64,000 bases of DNA from Ignavibacteriales bacterium (GCA_020635275.1 JACKAA010000001.1:372001-436000), one strand, 5' to 3'. Shown: positions 33,791-43,563, numbered from the stretch's first letter. Program-made: numbers and translations. The notes: generated by a model from the letters alone, not told the origin.

Positions 33791-36748
33791 TTATTTTGTT
33801 GCAATTATAACATCTTGATAATCAAAATAATTTTTTCTTCCACTCCATTGACCGTAATTAATTGGTTCAATAATTTTCAGATTATGTTTTTTATAAAGAT
33901 CACAAATAAATTTTTCTTCAAAACAAACAGCTGCTTCTGGATCATTAATATCTTTCAGCCAAAATTCGCCTATTTGATTAGCAAAATTAATGGCAGCATT
34001 TCCAACATCAATATTTAGTTGTGATTCTTTATTCATCAGAAAATACGTTATAAAACATCTTCCGCCAGGTTTTAAAACTCTTGAAATTTCAGATAGATAA
34101 TTATCTATTTCCAAAGAAAGCATATGTGTAAAAACTGAGGTAAGAAAAATAAAATCAAATTTATTTGCAGCTTCTGGAAATTTATAAAAACTTGATCTAA
34201 TTGAGCCTGTAGGGTTATAATGAAAATTATACACATCAGAATGGTAAAATTTAAAATTCGGAAGCTTTGATGTTATTACTTTGTTACACCAAGCAATCTC
34301 TTCCTTAACTATATCAAAACCTGTATAAGTACCCTCTAAATTTAAATAATTACTAAATGGTATTGCTAATCTTCCTAACCCGCATCCAACATCTAATATT
34401 TTTTCATTTTTCTTAATATTACATGTTTTTATCATTTGCTCTAGCAAATCTTCACCGACTTTTACAAAATCTCCACCTCCAATTAGATCTTGATAGTTTT
34501 GAGGTAAATCATATTTTAATAGAAAATCATTTGTCTTATTTAATGATTTATTTTGGTTAATCGATTGGGATTCAACTAATACATTTTGATTAATAAAATT
34601 TAGATTTTCAATCGCTATTTCGTCTTCTGGATTTTTTTCTAAAATTTGATTTATAAGATCTAATGCTTGATCAAATTTATTTTGCATAATCCAAACAACA
34701 GATAGATTATTTGCAGCTTCAATAGATTCTGAATCAATTTCAGTAAGTATTTTTAATATTAATTTTTCTGCCTCTTCTAAATTTCCAGATTGAATCAAAT
34801 TTTCTGATTCAATAATTAAATCATTTAATGAATTTGTTTCGGGTATTAAATTATTTTTTCTCTGATTCATAACTTCGTTGTAACGGTTAGTTTCAATTAT
34901 AGAATTAAAAATGGCTTCAGAAATTTTTCTTTTTTCTTCATCCATTGCTAAAGATTTATTGTTAATTATTACATCTTTATAAATTTCAATAAGTAAATCA
35001 ACATTGTTTGGTCCAAAATGTTGATTAATAAATTTTGATAATTTTTTCACTTCTTTTTTGTTGTACTTTTCAATTTCCTTTATTAATTCTTCTACATTAA
35101 ATATTTTATTTTTTGTTCTTCCTGAAAAATTTTTATTCATATAGAGCTCAACATTTTCACTTGTTACTATTCCATCACCACCATTTCTATCAAATATAAT
35201 TGGAACTCTTTCACACATAATTGCTTCAATTATACCCCTCCCTAAAGAAAATACAATATCAGCTTTATTTATTCTTTTTCCCATTTCAAAAGGAGAAACT
35301 TCTTCAAATCTTCTTCCAATAAATTCTGTTTTAATATTTAGCCAATTACACGCTTCTTTAATTGTTTTTTCAACTTCTAAATTCATTTTGTTGGTTATAA
35401 TGAGGGCTTTTTGAGGTTTCTCATTTATTTCTGAAATTGGGAAAAAATATATTGGATCTATTATGTTTCTTATAACATCAATTTTCTTTTCATCAATACC
35501 TTTTGAGATTAGATTATTTTTCACTTCTTCGCTAACAGCAATAAATTTCGAAATGCCTAAATCAATGATTGGTGGTTGTTCTAAAAAAGGAATTACACCG
35601 TGCGAAAGAAAAACAATTGGTAAACTAGGAAAATAATATCTAACTTCAATTGCCATTATATTATGATGAATATGTGCAATATCAAAATTTTCATTCGCTA
35701 TTTCATTAATATTTGTGATAATTTTTACATTAATTAATTTAAACATGTTTAAAATTTTATCAGCATATTTTGTATAAATTGTTACATTATGACCATTCCT
35801 AACAAGCTGGTCGGCAAGAGTATAAGTATAAATTTCCGAACCAGTAAAGTCCAACAACTGATGATTTGTTATCAAAATATTCAGTTTGTTATCGTCTCTA
35901 TAAAAACCCATTTCCTTCGAACAAGCATTACACATATTATATTTTGAATAATCACCTTTAATAAATTGCTTCTCTATTTTTTTTACCACATTATATACTT
36001 CAATAATACTTGAGTTATTAATATTCATGAAATCTTTTTTAGTTTCGTGCATCCAATCCATGCAGCATGCAACTACACTACCATCAAATAGTATATTGAA
36101 ATTTTGTGAGGGCTGTGTACAATAATTTTCTCCTTTGAATCTACTTCCTTTATTTTCTTTATAAAATTGAGTAAGTAATCCGCCACGCGAATTTGCCCAA
36201 TAATCAAGATTTACTTTTACTTGCGGGAAAATTGATTTCAATGAATTAACATCAAATCCTTCAATAATTGGACAATTTATTTCAATATCAATAATATCTT
36301 TTGCTTTTTCAATGAAATTAGTGCAATTGTTTATAGTAGTTTCAAAGTGTAATCCTTTCATTGATTCTTCATATTCTTTTTTGTTTCCAGAGTTAATATT
36401 TAAATGAACTTTTTTAGGTTTTGATTTAATTAATTTCAAAATATTTTCTTCATTGAGTAATTGTCCATTTGTGGAAAGTACGACATACGCTTTAGTTTTT
36501 TCATTAATATCTTTAATCTTATCAAAAAGTGTTTTATCAATTAAAGGTTCATGATGAAGATAAAAACCTACTTGACCTGAATAGTCCATATTAATTAAAT
36601 CCGTTAAGATTTTTTTCCAGGTTGATTCACTCATTCTTCCGTTTTGATGGATTTTATTATATGTAAATTCAAAAGGACAGTTAATACATTCAGCATTACA
36701 ATGGGTATGTAATTGAATAAATATAGCTTCGGGATGTAAAATTGACAT
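33791..36748 (-). CDS. Radical SAM-glycosyltransferase-TPR-methyltransferase fusion
   Basis: 985 residues. Radical SAM domain at about 1-200 with the cluster motif CNAECINC (Cys17, Cys21, Cys24); a SPASM-like auxiliary region (about 205-285) with CC and CNAC cysteines; a GT4-type glycosyltransferase (about 290-600, LDFTGSEIYTYTLADQLVRN, HGVIPFLEQPP, ADIVFSLGRGIIEAIMCERV); a TPR-like segment (about 640-735); a class I methyltransferase (about 745-985, ILDVGCGLGRLAIPF; RVLKPGGRCFITYF). The radical SAM part would alter a sugar or peptide carbon. The TPR segment is nearly the same as the N-terminus of the downstream 2237-residue protein. First gene of the three-gene modification operon; 131 bases separate it from the next gene upstream. 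Confidence 0.85.
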   Translation of the reverse strand: MSILHPEAIFIQLHTHCNAECINCPFEFTYNKIHQNGRMSESTWKKILTDLINMDYSGQVGFYLHHEPLIDKTLFDKIKDINEKTKAYVVLSTNGQLLNEENILKLIKSKPKKVHLNINSGNKKEYEESMKGLHFETTINNCTNFIEKAKDIIDIEINCPIIEGFDVNSLKSIFPQVKVNLDYWANSRGGLLTQFYKENKGSRFKGENYCTQPSQNFNILFDGSVVACCMDWMHETKKDFMNINNSSIIEVYNVVKKIEKQFIKGDYSKYNMCNACSKEMGFYRDDNKLNILITNHQLLDFTGSEIYTYTLADQLVRNGHNVTIYTKYADKILNMFKLINVKIITNINEIANENFDIAHIHHNIMAIEVRYYFPSLPIVFLSHGVIPFLEQPPIIDLGISKFIAVSEEVKNNLISKGIDEKKIDVIRNIIDPIYFFPISEINEKPQKALIITNKMNLEVEKTIKEACNWLNIKTEFIGRRFEEVSPFEMGKRINKADIVFSLGRGIIEAIMCERVPIIFDRNGGDGIVTSENVELYMNKNFSGRTKNKIFNVEELIKEIEKYNKKEVKKLSKFINQHFGPNNVDLLIEIYKDVIINNKSLAMDEEKRKISEAIFNSIIETNRYNEVMNQRKNNLIPETNSLNDLIIESENLIQSGNLEEAEKLILKILTEIDSESIEAANNLSVVWIMQNKFDQALDLINQILEKNPEDEIAIENLNFINQNVLVESQSINQNKSLNKTNDFLLKYDLPQNYQDLIGGGDFVKVGEDLLEQMIKTCNIKKNEKILDVGCGLGRLAIPFSNYLNLEGTYTGFDIVKEEIAWCNKVITSKLPNFKFYHSDVYNFHYNPTGSIRSSFYKFPEAANKFDFIFLTSVFTHMLSLEIDNYLSEISRVLKPGGRCFITYFLMNKESQLNIDVGNAAINFANQIGEFWLKDINDPEAAVCFEEKFICDLYKKHNLKIIEPINYGQWSGRKNYFDYQDVIIATK

Positions 36749-36879
36749 TATATTTTAAGAATTTATTTAAGATGTATTTATTGTTCTAAAATCATTCCAA
36801 TTTGAAAAAGTTAATTTTTAGGTCTTTTTTTGAAGCTATTCTGAGGACTGACAGATTTATGGCTAATAATAACCACAAT

Positions 36880-38721
36880 TTAGAATGATTCTAATAATTC
36901 ATTCAGTGGTGTTATATATTCTTCAATTTCTTTTCTTGCTAAATTATATTTGTGATTATAGTTCTGTTCACGTTCGGATATAAAATTTTCAATTATCTTT
37001 TCTTGTGTTTTAATTCTATCCTTAAATTTTTGCTCATATATTTTAGCTTTTCTATCCGAATCTTCATGAATATGTTCTCGTTCCATTGATTCAGATTCTT
37101 TTACTTTATTTAATTGATTAACTAACCTTCTCTTTTCAGCAGCTTTTTCCCAAAAAGATGAAAAAGTTGTAAAAATGCTAATAAATGTTCCGAGTACAAA
37201 AGTTACTCCACCCCATCGTAATCCGGTTTTTATAGCAAGATTTGTAGATGCAATTTCATCTGAAAATCCGGATATTGATGTTATTATGCCTAAAACAAAC
37301 ATAATAATGAAGGAAACAACTATGGTAAAAACAAATGAACTATAAAAAACTTGGGATGCGTTAAATTTAGGATTTTTATCAAGATTTTCAATTTTTTGTT
37401 CTAAAAAGGTCGATCTTTCTGTAATGGTCTCTTCAAGATATTTTGCGGCTTCATCTAAATTCATTCTAATTTTTTTATTAGCATCTTCAAGCTCATGCTT
37501 TATTCTTACCAATTGCCTTTTGTTCTGATCAATCTGTCTATCAAAAATGTTAATTTCTTCTTTTATCTGTTCAAAATAATGTGTTTCTATTAAATTTCTG
37601 ATATACTCAATTACTGTAACTAATTTATCTCTAAAGATTTGTTCAACAATTCTTATTAAGCCAGTTTTCTTAAATTTATATTGGTCCAGTGCATTTTTTA
37701 AGAATTTAATTTCTCTAACTACTTCATCAGTAAAAAATTCTTTAATTCGCAAATTATCAAGATTTATTAATTTGCTATATGTTTTTTCCATACTATTAGC
37801 TTCACCGGAGTATAATGACCTAATCATAAAATCAATATCCGGCAGTAGTTGAGCAAATCCATTTTCAGTAAATACGTGATAAAAAATTGCATTTTTATAG
37901 AAAAAATTAAAGAGATCTAAATGATTATAGTTTATTGCAAACTTAAATCTGGTTTTGTCATATTCAATTATACTTCTCAAATAATCATAAGAAAGATCAA
38001 AATCATCAATATATCTTGCGCTTAAAGCACAGTAGAAAAAGGCTGTTACTCCATTAGGATTATATTTTAGTGAATTTTTAAATGTCTCAAGTGAATTAAG
38101 GTATTCATATTCTTTAAGAAAAGTAAATCCTTTATAAACATTTATAAAGTAAAGAACTTCATTTTTTATTGTTGGTGAAATATTGCACTCGTTTACAATT
38201 TCAATACTTCTATCAAAAAGTTCAATCGCTCTTTTAGGATTATAACAATTAGAATCGAATGTTAAAATAATTCCATAAAGAAAAACATTATAAAAACTTT
38301 GAAATGCAAAATTTCTTTCAACTGAATTTATTAATGAATTGGCAAAAAATAGCTTTTCCTTAGGTGTTTTTTGGATAAGCCATTTGTAGTAAAATTGTTT
38401 TACTTCTCTATAATTTGCAATAAAATTGTAATCATTTTTTTTAAGGAGTAAAAGTTCTTCAACATCTTTAAGAATTGTAGCATCACTCATAATAAAATAA
38501 GGAGCAATATCAGCACGAATAAAATAGTCTGATATTTCCAATGGTAATTTTATTGAATAAAAATTTGATGTGTTTCGAATGAACTCCTCAAAGCTTATTC
38601 TATAGCGAATAAGATCAGAGAATCTTTCCCTACCGTAATTGCGGAATTTGGCAATTTCCAATTCCCTAGAAAGGTTTCTTTCGTCTATATTTTCAATGAC
38701 TTCGTTTCCGTTAAGGAGCAT
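36880..38721 (-). CDS. Membrane-anchored TPR/coiled-coil protein of unknown function
   Basis: 613 residues, not recognised as a named family. Residues about 1-340 are helical with TPR-like pairs (ALSARYIDDFDLSYDYLRSI). A charged coiled coil follows (about 375-455). There are two membrane segments at about 462-490 and 498-525, then a second coiled coil to the end (about 535-610). Both long parts would face the cytoplasm. It lies upstream of the radical SAM gene in the same direction; a role as a membrane dock for the sugar-modifying enzymes is possible but unproven. AAGGAG (38713-38718 on plus lies inside the gene) is not its ribosome site; the ATG at 38721 has only a weak upstream purine stretch. 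Confidence 0.7.
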   Translation of the reverse strand: MLLNGNEVIENIDERNLSRELEIAKFRNYGRERFSDLIRYRISFEEFIRNTSNFYSIKLPLEISDYFIRADIAPYFIMSDATILKDVEELLLLKKNDYNFIANYREVKQFYYKWLIQKTPKEKLFFANSLINSVERNFAFQSFYNVFLYGIILTFDSNCYNPKRAIELFDRSIEIVNECNISPTIKNEVLYFINVYKGFTFLKEYEYLNSLETFKNSLKYNPNGVTAFFYCALSARYIDDFDLSYDYLRSIIEYDKTRFKFAINYNHLDLFNFFYKNAIFYHVFTENGFAQLLPDIDFMIRSLYSGEANSMEKTYSKLINLDNLRIKEFFTDEVVREIKFLKNALDQYKFKKTGLIRIVEQIFRDKLVTVIEYIRNLIETHYFEQIKEEINIFDRQIDQNKRQLVRIKHELEDANKKIRMNLDEAAKYLEETITERSTFLEQKIENLDKNPKFNASQVFYSSFVFTIVVSFIIMFVLGIITSISGFSDEIASTNLAIKTGLRWGGVTFVLGTFISIFTTFSSFWEKAAEKRRLVNQLNKVKESESMEREHIHEDSDRKAKIYEQKFKDRIKTQEKIIENFISEREQNYNHKYNLARKEIEEYITPLNELLESF

Positions 38722-38823
38722 TCTTCTTCCATGAAGATTTCTTTTGTGAAAATCCTTTTTCAGCTAATAATCGTATTTATAAATGATTAGTTTAATAGAT
38801 ATGTGACACTAAAAAGCTTATTT

Positions 38824-39174
38824 TTAGAATAAATCCTTAATTTTTTCTATTGGTCTGCCTAAAACAGCTTTTGCTCCTTTTTCAACTATTGGGCGTTGAA
38901 TTAAATTGTGATCTGCAACCATAAAATTAAGAATTTGGTCTTCCGAATAGTCATTATTCTTTAAATCCAGTTTTTTGAAAGCATCTTCATTTTTTCTCAA
39001 TAATTCGCTCGGTTTCATATTCATCTTCTTTAAAAGTGCTTTCAGCTTATTTTTAGAAAACGGTTTTATGTAATAATTTATCCTATCGAACTCAACTCCC
39101 ATTTCATTCAACATTTTTATTGTTTTTCTGCAAGTTGTGCAAGTTGGTTTTTCATATACAACAATTTTTTCCAT
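38824..39174 (-). CDS. ArsC/Spx-family thioredoxin-like protein
   Basis: 116 residues from ATG 39174, preferred over a GTG at 39183 because AAGGG lies at the right distance upstream of the ATG. The N-terminus has EKPTCTTCRKTIKML with a CxxC pair in the ArsC/Spx catalytic place. Downstream are LLRKNEDAFKKL and the conserved LIQRPIVEKG then VLGRPIEKI. The family includes glutaredoxin-coupled arsenate reductases and the regulators Spx and MgsR. Conserved Arg residues in LLR, QRP and GRP favour a reductase (ArsC/YffB-like), but no other arsenic genes are near, so arsenate need not be the substrate. Confidence 0.8.
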   Translation of the reverse strand: MEKIVVYEKPTCTTCRKTIKMLNEMGVEFDRINYYIKPFSKNKLKALLKKMNMKPSELLRKNEDAFKKLDLKNNDYSEDQILNFMVADHNLIQRPIVEKGAKAVLGRPIEKIKDLF

Positions 39175-39256
39175 ATTATTCACCCTTATTTAATATTTTT
39201 AATAAAAATTAATATAATTACTAAAATTTAATTATTTACTTGGTCTAAGAAAACAC

Positions 39257-41146
39257 ATGAAATATAAAATTACAATAAAAACCGGAACAAAAAGCGGCGC
39301 CGGAACAGATGCAGATATTACTTTAATGCTTTTGGGATCAAAAAATCAAACTAATGCAATAACGTTGGGCAGCAAATTTTCGCAGTTTGAAAAAGGAAGT
39401 ATTGATAATTTTTATATTGAAACTGACGATTTAGGTGATGTTGAAAAAATTACAATTTGGCACAATAATAAAAAAATGGGCGCCGATTGGTTCTTGGATG
39501 AAATAATAATTGAATCAGAAGAAAATAAAAAGTGGTATTTTCCATTTTACAAGTGGATTCTAGGCAATATAAAAGAATCTGCTAATTCAAAAAAAGCAAA
39601 AAAATATTATTTTGAAATTGTGACCGGAACTCTTCCGGGAAGTGGAACAAATGAAGAAATTGAACTTTCAATAATTGGTTCAGAAAATTACATCAATTTT
39701 TTTAACCTCAATTCCTACTTAGCAGAAAAAGAATTTAAAACCGGTCATACTGATAACATCTCCATTACTTTAGAAGATATTGGTAGAATTGAAGAATTAA
39801 AAATTCAATCCTCAAAAAAAGCATTTAACTCAAATTGGTTTTTGAACAAAATTAAAATTAAATCTGAAGGCGATGAAGATTATTTAGTTTTTCCATTTCA
39901 TTGCTGGATTAAACCCGGAACAATTTATTCATCAAACAAAAAGCTGAGAGAATATACTATAAAATTTCACACAGGCAATGTTGCAGGAGGCGGAACAGAC
40001 GCAAATGTTCAAATGATAATTTACGGAAGTAAAAAAACTAGTGAGCCAATTAAATTAAACGAACTTATAGCAAGAAATGCTTTTGAAGCCGGAAATATTG
40101 ATTTTATAAAACTGGCTCACCAAAATTTGGGTGAAATAGAAAAAATAAAAATTTGGCATGATGAAGCCTGGCTTGGTGACGGCTGGTTTTTAAATAAAAT
40201 TACTATCCAAAATGATGATACGGGAATTGAAGCTGAATTTCCATATTATTCTTGGTTAGATAAATCCGCAGATCCTAAAAGTACAGAAATAATATTAACT
40301 CGTATGCCGGTTCAACCTCGTCCATTTTATGCAATAGCTCATATGGTAAATACTCCGGCTTATGTTGAAGAAGCTTTGGATTTAGGCAGTAATGCAGTTG
40401 AATTTGATATTACTCCAAAATTAAATAAGGACGGCAATTTTAATTTTGATGTTTTTCATGGTTTTCGTCCAGATTTTGATCCCGACAAAATAAACTTAAT
40501 GGAAAGAAGTTTAGCAAGAACTGAGTTATCCTTATTTTTAAAAAATCTTAAAATTTTTGAAGATAGATTTGAAGATTTTACTCTTGTAATTTATGATTGC
40601 AAATTAGGGGATGTAAAAAAGGGTAAACTGGAATTGTGCGGAATGCAAATGGCTGAGCAAATTATGAATAATTTCTATGGGAATAATTCGAATAACAGAA
40701 TTTTTACAATTTTATCGGTTGGTAAAAAGCAATCTGCTTCTTTTTTTGATGGAGTTATGAAAATTATTCCAAAAGAATTTAAGCAGTATATTGGATTTGA
40801 TTTTAGCGAAGAAAGTTTTGCAACAACCGAAAGAATTTTTGAAAAAAGAACAGAAGCAAATTTTTGGTGGGGAAGCGGAATTGCATCTCAAGTGCCAAAA
40901 ACATTAAAACACTTTGTGCCCCAATTTTTAATTGCTGCAAAAAAAAGAGCAAAACGTGGTGTAATTAAAAAAATATATTATTGGACTTTAGACGATCCAA
41001 ATTCAATGGCAAGAATATTAGTCACAAAATTGGATGGAATTATTGTTAACGATCCACTTAAACTTTTGCGGGTATTGAAAAAAGAGGAATTTAAATATTC
41101 TTACAGATTAGCAAACCGAAATGATAATCCATTTACAGTAATTTAA
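39257..41146 (+). CDS. Triple-PLAT protein with sphingomyelinase D/phospholipase D-like domain
   Basis: 629 residues. Three PLAT/LH2-like repeats: about 1-105, 116-220 and 232-335, each with a KTGTxxGxGTDA-like opening and a closing WFLxxIxI...FPxxxW. Residues about 355-629 match the GDPD-like fold of spider-venom and bacterial sphingomyelinase D: FYAIAHMVNTPAYVEEALDL, GSNAVEFDIT, FHGFRPDF, LVIYDCKLGD, IYYWTLDDPNS. Catalytic residues fall in register: His362, Glu382, Asp384, His401, Asp447, Lys449, Trp576. The end, RLANRNDNPFTVI, resembles the SMD-tail motif. No signal peptide is seen; the PLAT part starts at residue 1. PLAT domains bind lipid or membrane protein, consistent with a phospholipid substrate. 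Flanked by unrelated genes, single transcription unit. Confidence 0.8.
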   Translation: MKYKITIKTGTKSGAGTDADITLMLLGSKNQTNAITLGSKFSQFEKGSIDNFYIETDDLGDVEKITIWHNNKKMGADWFLDEIIIESEENKKWYFPFYKWILGNIKESANSKKAKKYYFEIVTGTLPGSGTNEEIELSIIGSENYINFFNLNSYLAEKEFKTGHTDNISITLEDIGRIEELKIQSSKKAFNSNWFLNKIKIKSEGDEDYLVFPFHCWIKPGTIYSSNKKLREYTIKFHTGNVAGGGTDANVQMIIYGSKKTSEPIKLNELIARNAFEAGNIDFIKLAHQNLGEIEKIKIWHDEAWLGDGWFLNKITIQNDDTGIEAEFPYYSWLDKSADPKSTEIILTRMPVQPRPFYAIAHMVNTPAYVEEALDLGSNAVEFDITPKLNKDGNFNFDVFHGFRPDFDPDKINLMERSLARTELSLFLKNLKIFEDRFEDFTLVIYDCKLGDVKKGKLELCGMQMAEQIMNNFYGNNSNNRIFTILSVGKKQSASFFDGVMKIIPKEFKQYIGFDFSEESFATTERIFEKRTEANFWWGSGIASQVPKTLKHFVPQFLIAAKKRAKRGVIKKIYYWTLDDPNSMARILVTKLDGIIVNDPLKLLRVLKKEEFKYSYRLANRNDNPFTVI

Positions 41147-41181
41147 AAAATTTTATTTCTGGTTTTCTCAAAACAGTACAA

Positions 41182-41252
41182 CCGTCATTGCGAAACGTTT
41201 TTTATTGAAGCAATCTTTTTAAATGAGATCACTTCACTCAATTGTGATGACA
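41182..41252. repeat. Decayed palindromic element of the GTCATTGCGA type
   Basis: CGTCATTGCGAA (41183-41194) begins and TTGTGATGAC (41242-41251) ends an imperfect palindrome, with GAAGCAATC and GATCACTTC inside as the inner arms. Many bacterial genomes carry intergenic copies of GTCATTGCGAG...CTCGCAATGAC; this one matches the left end well and the right end with several changes. It fills most of the 254-base gap between the PLAT protein and tex. Confidence 0.55.
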
Positions 41253-41400
41253 AAATCCTTTTTCAATATCTCAATCAAATGAGTTATAATATTTTTCTTA
41301 TAACAATTTTATAAATTTGCAAGGTTGAATTCTATTCTAATACTGCTAAATTTACCAGCTTAATTTTTATTGTTTATGAACATTAACCTTCAGGATTTTT

Positions 41401-43563
41401 ATGGAAATTACTTCTCAAATTGCAAAAGTTTTAAATATTAACTCAAATCAAATAAATGAAGTTCTAAAGCTTTTTTCCGAGGAAGCAACAATACCATTTA
41501 TTGCACGATACAGAAAAGAACGAACGGGTGGATTGGACGAAGATCAATTAAGAGAAATAGAAACGTTAAATAATTATTTAACTCTTTTGGCAGAAAGAAA
41601 AGAGACGGTATTAAAAAGTATTGAAGAACAAGGTAAACTAACCGATGAATTAAAAGAAAAAATACTTGCCGCCGATAAACTTCAAGAAGTTGAAGATTTA
41701 TATCTTCCATACAAACCAAAAAGAAAAACACGCGGAACAATTGCTAAAGCTAAAGGATTAGAACCTCTAGCAAATTTTATAATTAGTAATCCAAATTTTA
41801 AAGGTGATTTTGAATCAATTCTTAAAGAATACATTAATAAAGAAAAAGAAGTTTTAACAATTGATGATGCTTTAAATGGAGCAAAAGATATAATTGCAGA
41901 AATGATAAGCGACAACGCTGAAGTAAGAAAAATTGTAAGAGAATCTTTACAAACCGATTCAAATATTTGCTCAACTAAAACAAATAAAAAAGCTGAGGAA
42001 AATTCTAAGAAAACAGATGTTTATGAAATTTATCATGATTTCCAAATTGAGATTACAAGAATTAAACCTTACCAAATTTTAGCAATTAACAGAGGTGAAA
42101 GAGAAGGATTTTTAAAAGCCAGTTTTCAATTTGAAAAAGAAAGTTTATTAGGCAGAATTTATAATGAACATTTTAATGTTAAGAAAACATTTTTTGAAGA
42201 AATTTTAAGAGAAACTGTTTCAGATTCATTCGGCAGATTAATTCAACCATCAATTGAAAGAGAAGTTAGAAGTTATCTTACAGAAATTGCTGATGATCAT
42301 GCCGTAACAATTTTTGCATCAAACTTAAAACAGCTTTTACTTCAGCCTCCCATGTTTAATAAAATTATTATGGGAATAGATCCAGGCTATGTTTCCGGCT
42401 CTAAAGTTGCAGTAATTGATAAGACCGGAAAATATTTAGAAGGTCAAACTATTTATCCTCATCCTCCGCAAAATAAAAAAGAAGATGCCAAAAAAATTAT
42501 TATAAAATTTATTGAAAAATATAAAGTTGAATTAGTTGCAATTGGAAACGGAACAGCAAGCAGGGAAACTGAATTATTAATTGCCGATTTGATCAAAGAA
42601 AATAATCTGAAATGCCATTACTTAATTGTAAATGAAGCAGGTGCTTCAGTTTATTCGGCATCACCAATTGCCAAGCAGGAATTTCCGGATTTGGAAGCAA
42701 GTCAAAGAGGAAACATTTCTATTGCCCGTAGAGTTTTAGATCCTTTAGCAGAATTAGTTAAAATTGATCCAAAATCAATTGGAGTAGGACTTTATCAGCA
42801 TGATGTTGATCAAAAATTACTAAGTAAAAATTTAGATGATGTAGTAATGAGTTGTGTAAATTATGTTGGAGTTGATATTAATACAGCTTCCTCTTCCCTA
42901 CTTACTTATGTTTCCGGCTTGAGTAAAAGAATTGCAAATAATATTGTTAAATATCGTGAAGCAAACGGAAGATTTTCAGACAGGAATCAAATTAAAGATG
43001 TAAGCGGAGTTGGTGAAAAATTATTTGAACAAGCTGCCGGATTTTTGAAAATTACATCGGGAGAAAATCCACTTGATTCTACATTTATTCATCCCGAATC
43101 ATACGAAGCCACTGAGAGACTTTTAGAAATGGTTGAAATTTCAACAACAGCAATAAATGAAAAAGGATTGCTTGTTAAGCAATTTATTGAAAAACGCGGA
43201 GTAGAAAAAATTGCAAATCTATTAAATATTGGTGTGCCTACTCTCGAAGATATAATTGAGAATATCGTAAAACCAGGTAGAGATCCGCGTGAAGATATGC
43301 CAAAACCAATTTTAAGAAGTGATGTTCTTAAAATTGAAGACCTTGAAATTGGTATGACCTTAAAAGGCACAGTAAGAAATGTTGTTGATTTTGGAGCTTT
43401 TGTCGATATTGGCGTAAAACAAGACGGACTTTTACACATTTCAGAAATGGCAAATAAGTTTGTAAAAAATCCTTCAGAGATTGTAAGTGTCGGTGATATA
43501 ATTGAAGTAAAAATTAAGTCAGTTGATGTACAAAAACACAGAATTGCTTTAAGTATGAAATAA
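41401..43563 (+). CDS. tex: Tex-family RNA-binding transcription accessory protein
   Basis: 720 residues, normal length. N-terminal Tex helices (EEATIPFIARYRKERTGGLD and VEDLYLPYKPKRKTRGTIA), YqgF/RuvX-like domain (about 322-445, IMGIDPGYVSGSKVAVID), helix-hairpin-helix region (about 490-560, SGLSKRIANNIVKYREANGR then VSGVGEKLFEQAAGFLKI) and a C-terminal S1 domain (about 645-720, LKGTVRNVVDFGAFVDIGVK). Tex binds nucleic acid and elongating RNA polymerase and affects transcription and stress tolerance. ATG with CAGGA upstream. It is followed 63 bases later by pcrB in the same direction. Confidence 0.96.
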   Translation: MEITSQIAKVLNINSNQINEVLKLFSEEATIPFIARYRKERTGGLDEDQLREIETLNNYLTLLAERKETVLKSIEEQGKLTDELKEKILAADKLQEVEDLYLPYKPKRKTRGTIAKAKGLEPLANFIISNPNFKGDFESILKEYINKEKEVLTIDDALNGAKDIIAEMISDNAEVRKIVRESLQTDSNICSTKTNKKAEENSKKTDVYEIYHDFQIEITRIKPYQILAINRGEREGFLKASFQFEKESLLGRIYNEHFNVKKTFFEEILRETVSDSFGRLIQPSIEREVRSYLTEIADDHAVTIFASNLKQLLLQPPMFNKIIMGIDPGYVSGSKVAVIDKTGKYLEGQTIYPHPPQNKKEDAKKIIIKFIEKYKVELVAIGNGTASRETELLIADLIKENNLKCHYLIVNEAGASVYSASPIAKQEFPDLEASQRGNISIARRVLDPLAELVKIDPKSIGVGLYQHDVDQKLLSKNLDDVVMSCVNYVGVDINTASSSLLTYVSGLSKRIANNIVKYREANGRFSDRNQIKDVSGVGEKLFEQAAGFLKITSGENPLDSTFIHPESYEATERLLEMVEISTTAINEKGLLVKQFIEKRGVEKIANLLNIGVPTLEDIIENIVKPGRDPREDMPKPILRSDVLKIEDLEIGMTLKGTVRNVVDFGAFVDIGVKQDGLLHISEMANKFVKNPSEIVSVGDIIEVKIKSVDVQKHRIALSMK

